From contig JBEVKW010000377.1 in NCBI GenBank assembly GCA_040509495.1, forward strand, positions 1 to 7,045: DNA of 7,045 bases. The letters are read 5' to 3'. The notes under the pieces are model-generated. The model saw only the letters and a list, made by a program, of their open reading frames with translations. It searched no databases and was not told the DNA's origin. Source of the stretch: Terrimonas_A sp040509495 (GTDB taxonomy: Bacteria > Bacteroidota > Bacteroidia > Chitinophagales > Chitinophagaceae). Of the stretch, positions 1 through 3,903 are shown in pieces (position 1 is the first letter of the stretch; every line of letters starts with the position of its first letter). The position numbers were made by a program, and so were the translations under genes.

Positions 1-67
1 TGACCATCTCGACGGCCTGCCGGCGGAACTCACTCGTGTAAACTTGACGGGGTAGCTTCTCCATCAT
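1..67 (-). CDS. IS3-family transposase OrfA, N-terminal fragment cut by the window edge
   Basis: About 22 codons are visible, reading MMEKLPRQVYTSEFRRQAVE then MV. The pattern (K/R)xY(T/S)xEF(R/K)xQAV is the classic beginning of IS3-family OrfA, the small helix-turn-helix DNA-binding protein that is extended by frameshifting into the OrfAB transposase. Two ATG codons stand in tandem (67-65 and 64-62). A perfect GGAGGTG Shine-Dalgarno (plus positions 71-77) serves both; the core GGAGG lies 5 nt from the first and 8 nt from the second, so the inner one is at least as likely. OrfB and the rest of OrfA would lie beyond the left edge. Whether the element is active cannot be judged. Confidence 0.8.
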   Translation of the reverse strand, partial: MMEKLPRQVYTSEFRRQAVEMV

Positions 68-132
68 GGACACCTCCAATCATCATGCTGAAAGCTGTGG
101 TTGATGGCGTCCACTTTTTCTAGCCTACCTCA
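1..132 (-). mobile_element. End of an IS3-family-like insertion sequence, running off the left edge
   Basis: Seen: the minus strand holds the start of an orfA-type transposase gene preceded by about 65 non-coding bases, the usual layout of an IS3-family left end. The outer end is placed at position 132 because a reading frame recognisable as a pentapeptide-repeat leader is intact up to 133-136 and is lost just after. Read inward, the IS begins TGAGGTAGGCTA, fitting the TG start common at IS3-family tips. The matching terminal repeat and the target duplication lie outside the window. The exact junction is uncertain by a few bases. Confidence 0.72.
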
Positions 133-229
133 AACTGAGGTCCGGCATTATTGCCGTATGCTCGCCCCTCCATCTATTCCACACCTCCACTCCCTGCTTC
201 AGGATCTCAAGGTGTTCGGGGTTGGCCAT
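125..229 (-). pseudogene. Pentapeptide-repeat protein gene, 5' fragment truncated by the IS
   Basis: The frame opens at an ATG (229-227) with an AGGAG Shine-Dalgarno 9 nt upstream (plus 239-243) and reads MANPEHLEILKQGVEVWN, then RWRGEHTAIMPDLS. This leader, with the MANPEHL, LKQGVEVWN and PDLS blocks, is the standard N-terminal cap of many bacterial pentapeptide-repeat proteins and normally leads directly into A(D/N)LxG repeats, which form a right-handed beta-helix. Here the frame enters the IS end after Ser32 and stops two codons later (TAG at 127-125), so no repeat is left. The rest of the gene may lie beyond the IS, outside the window. The family call rests on the leader alone. The fragment still has its own promoter. 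Confidence 0.75.
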
Positions 230-266
230 CGCGGTTGGCTCCTGTGAGGCGTTAGGTGTAGAGCGA

Positions 267-294
267 GGGGAAGGGTATTAGGGGAGGGGCGGGG
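267..294 (+). other. G-quadruplex-like tract across the promoter
   Basis: Five G-runs lie on the plus strand (267-270, 273-275, 281-284, 286-289, 291-294) with loops of 2, 5, 1 and 1 nt, satisfying the usual G3+N1-7 rule. The tract covers the spacer and -10 of the minus-strand promoter and sits on its template strand. Folding in the cell is inference. Confidence 0.5.
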
Positions 295-300
295 TGTCAA
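272..300 (-). promoter_or_regulatory. Sigma70-type promoter of the interrupted pentapeptide-repeat gene
   Basis: Minus strand: a perfect -35 TTGACA (complement of 295-300), a 17-nt spacer and a -10 TACCCT (complement of 272-277, fitting TAnnnT). Transcription would start near 265, leaving a leader of about 35 nt before the ATG at 229 with the AGGAG inside it. The spacing fits well; the -10 is only moderate. Confidence 0.55.
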
Positions 301-321
301 CGGCGAGAGATGGTATTAGGG
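274..321. repeat. Pair of 10-bp direct repeats (GGTATTAGGG) flanking the -35 box
   Basis: GGTATTAGGG occurs at 274-283 and again at 312-321, 38 bp apart. The first copy overlaps the -10 and spacer of the pentapeptide-gene promoter; the second lies just upstream of its -35. The layout would suit a regulator binding twice, but two short copies in a G-rich tract could also be chance. Confidence 0.35.
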
Positions 322-444
322 CCTCGAGTTAAGTAAGTTAGTCGCGGCTTCCGATGGCGGCGCTCAGGGGATGTAGCGTGGAGAAGAGGGGCTAAGATAG
401 AGTGATACTAGTTTATGTATGGGGGGTGGGCACTATAATATTCT
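322..444. other. Intergenic stretch without a recognisable gene
   Basis: No open frame with a believable start and no RNA gene is seen between the second GGTATTAGGG copy and the TIR-STAS stop codon. No hairpin followed by a T-run ends the TIR-STAS transcript on the minus strand. A G6TG3 run is at 421-430. Confidence 0.5.
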
Positions 445-1314
445 CTACCTGAACTTGTTGAGTGCCTGAATTTCGTCGTCAAACACGTCAATGTCAGTCA
501 ACAGCTTAGTGATTAATAGCAGTTCGGTAATCTTATGCGTCAAATTGAGAAGCTTGAGCTGGCCGCCCTCACCTTTGACAAGCTTATTGCCTGCGTCCAG
601 TGTACCTATGCCACTCGAATCCATATACCTGACCTCTGCGAGATTGATTAAGATTTCCTTCTTACCTTCTTTGAGTAAGTTGCTAATAGTGTTCCGCAGA
701 GCGACGCTGCCCTCGCCTATTGTGACTATGCCGCTCATATCGAGAATGGCCACTTTGCCAGCCTGACGCCGCCTAATTATATACTCATCCCCTCCCGCTA
801 TTACGTAGCCTATAAGGCTCGCCGGAGTTGTTCCCTCCATCTGATTATCAGTATGCTGATGTTTCTGTAATTCTCCTGATTCACTTATACCGAAATTTTC
901 CGCGCGCGCAGTGAGGGCACGTAACAGCAACTCGAATCCCTTTTCTTCAAACAGATTGACCCATTGTACATGGCTTAATCTGTTTGGAATTGGGCACTCT
1001 TCAAGCTTGCCCGGGATTAAGAATATTGTCCCTTCCGGCTGTCTGTCGGCAACGTCGAGCGCGACCTTTATTTCCTTCTGGACGTAACCGCTTTTGTTGA
1101 TAGACTCACGCGAGAGACATACCAACACGACGTCACTGCTACGAACGGCCGCGGATATTTCGTCCTCCCACCTCTGGCCCGGCAGCAAGTTCTCTTCATC
1201 GAGCCACGGGGAGATGTAATCGGCGACCGAGCGCAGGCGGTCGTAGAGGTCGCGCACGGCGGGCTTGTCGCCGGAGGAGTGGCATAGAAATACTTTTAAC
1301 AGCCGTTCGCTCAC
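445..1314 (-). CDS. TIR-STAS fusion protein (TIR domain with SpoIIAA-like STAS domain)
   Basis: 289 aa with no signal peptide or membrane segment, so cytoplasmic. Residues 6-142 are a TIR domain: box 1 VFLCHSSGDK (8-17), PWLDEENLLPGQRWE (36-50), the SDVVLVCLS strand (60-68) and GYVQKEIKVAL (76-86). Glu81 occupies the position of the catalytic glutamate of NAD-cleaving TIRs such as SARM1. A polar linker (about 143-165) leads to a STAS domain (about 170-289) with the hallmark MDSSGIG (231-237); Ser233 corresponds to Ser58 of B. subtilis SpoIIAA, which is phosphorylated by an anti-sigma kinase. Known for the families: TIRs cleave NAD or make signalling nucleotides; STAS domains switch partners. 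Inferred: STAS controls TIR activity or assembly. The start is GTG, overlapping the upstream stop in GTGA, which indicates translational coupling. No kinase or phosphatase partner is in the window. Confidence 0.88.
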   Translation of the reverse strand: MSERLLKVFLCHSSGDKPAVRDLYDRLRSVADYISPWLDEENLLPGQRWEDEISAAVRSSDVVLVCLSRESINKSGYVQKEIKVALDVADRQPEGTIFLIPGKLEECPIPNRLSHVQWVNLFEEKGFELLLRALTARAENFGISESGELQKHQHTDNQMEGTTPASLIGYVIAGGDEYIIRRRQAGKVAILDMSGIVTIGEGSVALRNTISNLLKEGKKEILINLAEVRYMDSSGIGTLDAGNKLVKGEGGQLKLLNLTHKITELLLITKLLTDIDVFDDEIQALNKFR

Positions 1315-1502
1315 CTTTTCCGATCTTCCTTCTCGCCCGTCATCTGCCCGTACTTCTCCGCCACCCGCGCGGCCGCCCGCTTCATCGCCTCCTCCCGGCT
1401 GACGCCGTAGAGGGGGTCGGCCTCGGCCAGCTCGACGACCTCTTTGAGCCTCTGGCGGAGGAGGGCGTCGCGCAGCATCTTCTCTTCTTTATCCCGCGTC
1501 AC
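1311..1502 (-). CDS. Small charged helical protein of unknown function, coupled to the TIR-STAS gene
   Basis: 63 aa, not recognised. It is rich in Lys/Arg/Glu and should be almost entirely helical: roughly residues 3-28 and 35-52, separated by DPLYGVS. No cysteines, membrane segment or known motif is seen. The start used is GTG (1502-1500) with an AAAGG 9 nt upstream; an in-frame ATG at residue 9 (1478-1476), preceded by GAAGAGAAG, is an alternative that would give 55 aa. Its TGA overlaps the GTG of the TIR-STAS gene by 4 nt, so the two are translated together, suggesting partnership in function or stoichiometry. The gene is GC-rich, like the first part of the TIR-STAS gene and unlike the DnaJ-TIR gene upstream. 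An adaptor or immunity role is possible but only a guess. Confidence 0.65.
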   Translation of the reverse strand: MTRDKEEKMLRDALLRQRLKEVVELAEADPLYGVSREEAMKRAAARVAEKYGQMTGEKEDRKR

Positions 1503-1631
1503 TGGCTAATGCCTTTCTTGAGTCTTCTCTTCGGCGTCCTGCTGGCTCCTTTCGCTCGTTCCGATTGTTAGCGCCAATGTGAGTGGGGGTAGCGCAGCGG
1601 AATATATCGGGGACGTAAGGCGCTCAAGTAC
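1503..1631. other. 129-nt gap between the DnaJ-TIR gene and the small coupled gene
   Basis: Long for an operon gap. I see no convincing -35/-10 pair, no hairpin with a T-run and no open frame on either strand. The downstream pair may share the HTH/DnaJ-TIR transcript or have a weaker promoter I cannot recognise. Confidence 0.4.
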
Positions 1632-2687
1632 CTAATAAGATTCCTTAATGGTCAAGCCGAGTTTTGTTGCCCGCGCATGTAGAGCGCGCAACAGCCGTTC
1701 ATAGCCACTCTCTTCGTAAAGATTAACCCAATGCCAACTACGTAAATGCTCAGGAACCTCACATTCTTCAAGCCTTAGTGGAATGAGGAATATTTCGCCT
1801 TCAGGTTGCTCATCTGCTACATCTAAAGCGTACCGGATCTCTTTTTGTAGATAGCCTTTCTTATTAATCGAATCTTTAGAGAGACATACGATCACAACGT
1901 CACTATTGCGAACTGCCTTGGGGATCTCTTTTTCCCATTTTTGCCCTGGCAATAAATCTTCTTCATCTAGCCACGGGGCGACTTCTGCATTACGTAACCT
2001 AAAGTATAAAGAGCGCACAGCAGGTTTATCGTTAGACGAATGACAAAGGAACACGCGCAGGCGCGGGCTATAGATTGCTTCTGCTGCCTCTTCGAGGCGA
2101 ATATATAAATCACCTCGATTTTGCGAACCAATTAGAGGCATGCCAAAGTTATTCAGACGCAAAGTACTATCTGGCTTTGTTCCAGCTGGCACCTTTACCT
2201 GTTTTAAACCGTCCAATAGTGTAGGTACATCAATCAACATGCCCCTTTTAAGTTCAGCAAGCGTAACCTGCATTGTCGTAAATAGGTCCGCACCTTTTCG
2301 CTCGAACTGGTCATGAGGGCGAATGTTTATAAGGAGGTATAAATCACCAAACCAACCTTCATGTCCTTCATTACCATAGCCGTGGAAGCGAAGCTTTGAT
2401 CCGTTTTCGACCCCGGCGGGTATTTTCAATTCAATGGTCTGTAGATAATTTGTATGACCTGTACCGTCATATATCTCACATGCTTCACCGAAGAGGTCGC
2501 CTTTGCCCGCGCACGTCGTACAAACAACTGCTCTCTCATAGGTTAATTTCTTGTTTGGGTTTGTAGCAGCTTCATCTAGAGATATTTCAAAGTCTAGTTG
2601 TAAATCGCTGCCACGCTTTATATTGCTCTTCATGCTCTTAAAATCAATTCTCTGTAGTCCTCTTCGTACTCCCCTGTCCCTCTCCAT
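1632..2687 (-). CDS. DnaJ C-terminal-TIR fusion lacking the J domain
   Basis: 351 aa, cytoplasmic. Residues 25-200 match the substrate-binding half of DnaJ/Hsp40: RGSDLQLDFEISLDEAA (25-41), a zinc-finger region (56-77), CTD I (ELKIPAGVENGSKLRFHGYG, 86-105) and CTD II through GDLYIRLE (192-199). There is no J domain or HPD motif, so it cannot stimulate DnaK in the usual way. The zinc finger keeps one intact CxxCxGxG (Cys56, Cys59) and a damaged one (Cys70, Tyr73 in place of Cys). Residues 209-346 are a TIR domain with box 1 VFLCHSSND (212-220), PWLDEEDLLPGQ and Glu283 at the NADase position. The start at 2687 overlaps the HTH gene by 44 nt. ATG at 2633 (residue 19), 10 nt past the HTH stop, begins closer to the conserved region; neither has a strong RBS. 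Inferred role: misfolded or foreign protein binding triggers the TIR. Confidence 0.87.
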   Translation of the reverse strand: MERDRGVRRGLQRIDFKSMKSNIKRGSDLQLDFEISLDEAATNPNKKLTYERAVVCTTCAGKGDLFGEACEIYDGTGHTNYLQTIELKIPAGVENGSKLRFHGYGNEGHEGWFGDLYLLINIRPHDQFERKGADLFTTMQVTLAELKRGMLIDVPTLLDGLKQVKVPAGTKPDSTLRLNNFGMPLIGSQNRGDLYIRLEEAAEAIYSPRLRVFLCHSSNDKPAVRSLYFRLRNAEVAPWLDEEDLLPGQKWEKEIPKAVRNSDVVIVCLSKDSINKKGYLQKEIRYALDVADEQPEGEIFLIPLRLEECEVPEHLRSWHWVNLYEESGYERLLRALHARATKLGLTIKESY

Positions 2688-2877
2688 TAATTATTCCCGT
2701 CGCCTTACGCGGTCGCCCCGGCTTACGGTCTTCAACAAGCTTCAGATCGTCCTCATTCACGACGTAGGTACGTCCGAACTGTTGTGACGGTAGGCGTCCG
2801 TTCTTAATCAGTTCCTGAACCCGCCTCACGCTTATCCCCAATTTCTCTGCGGCCTGTGCTGAAGTAATTAGCGCCAT
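2644..2877 (-). CDS. Small HTH DNA-binding protein (excisionase/MerR-type fold) with a GRPRK tail
   Basis: 77 aa from the ATG at 2877-2875. Residues 3-50 form the HTH_17/excisionase-type winged helix: TSAQAAEKLGISVRRVQEL, then IKNGRLPSQQFGRTYVV and NEDDLKLVE. The AAEKLGIS..RVQELI helix-turn-helix and the G(R)xxxV wing are clear. The tail holds KPGRPRK, an AT-hook-like minor-groove motif, followed by a polar end. Such proteins act as Xis factors in site-specific recombination or as local transcription regulators. It is the first gene of the TIR cluster and divergent from the 2996-3873 operon, so it probably acts on the dyad at 2933-2958. A longer version starting at TTG 2913 is disfavoured: its extra 12 residues would run through the promoter. 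Its 3' end overlaps the longer form of the DnaJ-TIR gene. Confidence 0.82.
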   Translation of the reverse strand: MALITSAQAAEKLGISVRRVQELIKNGRLPSQQFGRTYVVNEDDLKLVEDRKPGRPRKATGIINGEGQGSTKRTTEN

Positions 2878-2884
2878 GCGCAGC

Positions 2885-2913
2885 CTTATACACCTTAGAA
2901 AACTATTCGTCAA
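2885..2913 (-). promoter_or_regulatory. Promoter of the HTH gene, near-leaderless
   Basis: Minus strand: -35 TTGACG (complement of 2908-2913), 17-nt spacer, -10 TATAAG (complement of 2885-2890). The -10 ends only 7 nt before the ATG at 2877, so transcription would begin at or within a base or two of the start codon. The AAGG that could serve as an RBS lies inside the -10 and would not be transcribed. Confidence 0.5.
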
Positions 2914-2927
2914 CGCGCGGATTTATC

Positions 2928-2956
2928 TTGACAAACTATGCGTTCGAGCGTATAGT
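2928..2956 (+). promoter_or_regulatory. Strong sigma70-type promoter of the rightward operon
   Basis: Plus strand: -35 TTGACA (2928-2933), exactly 17 nt, -10 TATAGT (2951-2956). Transcription should start near 2963, giving a leader of about 33 nt that carries GAAGGG (2982-2987) 8 nt before the ATG at 2996. This is the closest match to consensus in the window. Confidence 0.8.
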
Positions 2957-2958
2957 TT
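2933..2958. promoter_or_regulatory. 26-bp dyad operator overlapping the rightward promoter
   Basis: AAACTATGCG (2933-2942) and CGTATAGTTT (2949-2958) are inverted repeats with one mismatch, around a centre containing TCGA; 11 of 13 pairs match. The dyad spans from the last base of the -35 through the -10, so a bound protein would block polymerase. Likely ligand (inference): the HTH protein encoded just to the left, acting on one or both divergent promoters. Confidence 0.65.
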
Positions 2959-2995
2959 CTTTGTCAGTCGGCATTACGAAAGAAGGGCAAACGAG

Positions 2996-3187
2996 ATGTC
3001 TACCGCAGTCGCAGCGGCCGAGTACAAAGCCAACGTTGGATCCGACTTCACCCTCGCGGACGCCTACGACGCCGCCTACCTGGACGTCGAGGCCGCCGGG
3101 GTCGAGGTCGAGGACGTGGACTTGACGATAGTAAACGAGCGCCAGGCGCTGAACGCGCGCATGGCCGAATGGTACGGCATCGGCTGA
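2996..3187 (+). CDS. Small acidic protein of unknown function, first gene of the rightward operon
   Basis: 63 aa starting at ATG 2996, chosen because it lies just downstream of a consensus promoter and has GAAGGG 8 nt upstream. The same frame is open upstream to 2876, but that part would read through the promoter. The protein is not recognised. It carries 12 acidic against 3 basic residues (net about -9), with acidic residues spread along the middle (DAYDAAYLDVEAAGVEVEDVD, residues 22-42), and ends EWYGIG. No cysteines or membrane segment. Codons are GC-rich. It precedes the frameshifted gene and the NinG-like gene by a short gap (70 nt), consistent with one transcript. Small acidic first-gene products are common in phage early operons, and some mimic DNA, but no match supports that here. 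Confidence 0.68.
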   Translation: MSTAVAAAEYKANVGSDFTLADAYDAAYLDVEAAGVEVEDVDLTIVNERQALNARMAEWYGIG

Positions 3188-3257
3188 CGGCCTACGCGGC
3201 TTCGTGATCTGAGTCTTTCATCCTACTTAAACACTTCAGCGAAAGGTTAGGCGCTTT

Positions 3258-3469
3258 ATGGAAGAGGAACTCACCCCCTCCGGCGAGGGAGAGGTCTGCC
3301 CGGTGTCTCCGATCTACCGGACGGGGGACACAATCGTCTTCAAGTACGAGGGGAACGTCCGCAGGGCTACGAGCTGCTGGGCGGGAAGCTCAGGCTGAGG
3401 TGCCGGGCGGAGGTCTCCTTCCTGGTGCCGGCCTCACACATTATTGCAGTCGAGCGGGAGAGTGAATAG
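3258..3469 (+). pseudogene. Frameshifted small gene of unknown function
   Basis: An ATG at 3258 with GAAAGG 11 nt upstream (3241-3246) opens a frame reading MEEELTPSGEGEVCPVSPIY, then RTGDTIVFKYEGNV, after which the sequence degenerates to a TGA at 3396-3398 (46 aa). From about 3362 the -1 frame continues sensibly as QGYELLGGKLRLRCRAEVSF and LVPASHIIAVERESE, to a TAG at 3467-3469, 2 nt before the next gene. That second frame has no good start of its own. One missing base near 3357-3365 would join them into a protein of about 70 aa with the feel of a small beta-barrel (alternating hydrophobic strands). No family is recognised. It could be a true mutation, a sequencing error or, less likely, recoding; the site GAG GGG AAC is not a good slippery heptamer. 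Confidence 0.55.
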
Positions 3470-3471
3470 AG

Positions 3472-3873
3472 ATGCCCTACCGCCGCGCCTACATGTCCAG
3501 GTCTCGGCTCGTCGAGCGGCCGCCCGAGGAAGGGTCTCGGAAGTGGCTGGTGGAGGAGCTGGACAGGCTCACGTCACTGATAGTGAGGAAGAGGGATAAG
3601 AGGTGCGTGACGTGCGGCTCCGTGCAGAGTCTTCAGTGTTCGCACTTCTACTCGCGGAGGTATCTGAGTATCAGATTTGATCTGAGGAACTGTAACGCGA
3701 TGTGCGCGGGGTGTAACCGGAGGCACAACCGTGACCGGGTGCCTTACGAGAAGTACATGCTGAAGACTTACGGCCTTGGAGTAATCGCCGAACTGGACGG
3801 CTTGAGGATGGGTCTGGAGAAGGAGACTGACGAAGGGTTAAAGGAACTCTTGAAAGAGTATGAAATACTGTGA
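3472..3873 (+). CDS. NinG/Rap-like zinc-binding nuclease (lambdoid phage recombination protein family)
   Basis: 133 aa. After a basic N-terminus and a helix (24-41) comes the zinc-binding core: CVTCG (45-49), LQCSHFYSRRYLSIRFDLRN (54-73), NAMCAGCNRRHN (75-86), then VPYEKYMLKTYG (90-101). The CxxC pair (45/48 and 78/81), His58, the SRRY...RFDLRN block and the Y...L...YG signature match the NinG family, whose lambda member (NinG/Rap) is a structure-specific endonuclease acting on branched recombination intermediates. The lambda protein is longer (about 200 aa); this one keeps mainly the core. The start follows the previous stop by 2 nt, so it is probably translationally coupled in the operon led by the promoter at 2928. 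It marks a phage or mobile-element origin. Loss of nuclease activity cannot be excluded. Confidence 0.85.
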   Translation: MPYRRAYMSRSRLVERPPEEGSRKWLVEELDRLTSLIVRKRDKRCVTCGSVQSLQCSHFYSRRYLSIRFDLRNCNAMCAGCNRRHNRDRVPYEKYMLKTYGLGVIAELDGLRMGLEKETDEGLKELLKEYEIL

Positions 3874-3903
3874 CTGGCAGCTAAAGGTAGAATACAAACC
3901 TTC

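Noticed and set aside
128..140. Inverted repeat CCTCAAACTGAGG as a terminator or IS hairpin
   Set aside because: It straddles the IS/gene junction and is explained by chance joining; no T-run follows.
248..260. Integron attC-like core GTTAGGT (and GTTAGGC near 3246, CTAACGC near 6971)
   Set aside because: No paired RYYYAAC core with an imperfect palindrome at the right distance; gene orientations do not fit a cassette array.
491..766. Plus-strand 91-aa frame opposite the STAS region
   Set aside because: Antisense shadow of a clear TIR-STAS gene; no RBS, promoter or recognisable motif.
2876..2995. 40-residue N-terminal extension of the acidic 63-aa protein
   Set aside because: It would be translated from DNA containing the consensus promoter and dyad operator; the ATG at 2996 has its own RBS.
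2928..3125. Plus-strand 65-aa frame overlapping the acidic gene
   Set aside because: It starts inside the -35 box and its Pro/Ser/Thr-rich composition is the usual shadow of a GC-rich gene in another frame.
3348..3360. Programmed -1 frameshifting in the split small gene
   Set aside because: The -1 direction fits, but GAG GGG AAC is not a good slippery heptamer and no downstream stem was found.
3874..3903. Bidirectional terminator AAGGT...ACCTT between the convergent genes
   Set aside because: Only a 5-bp stem with a 9-nt loop and no T-run on either strand; too weak to call.
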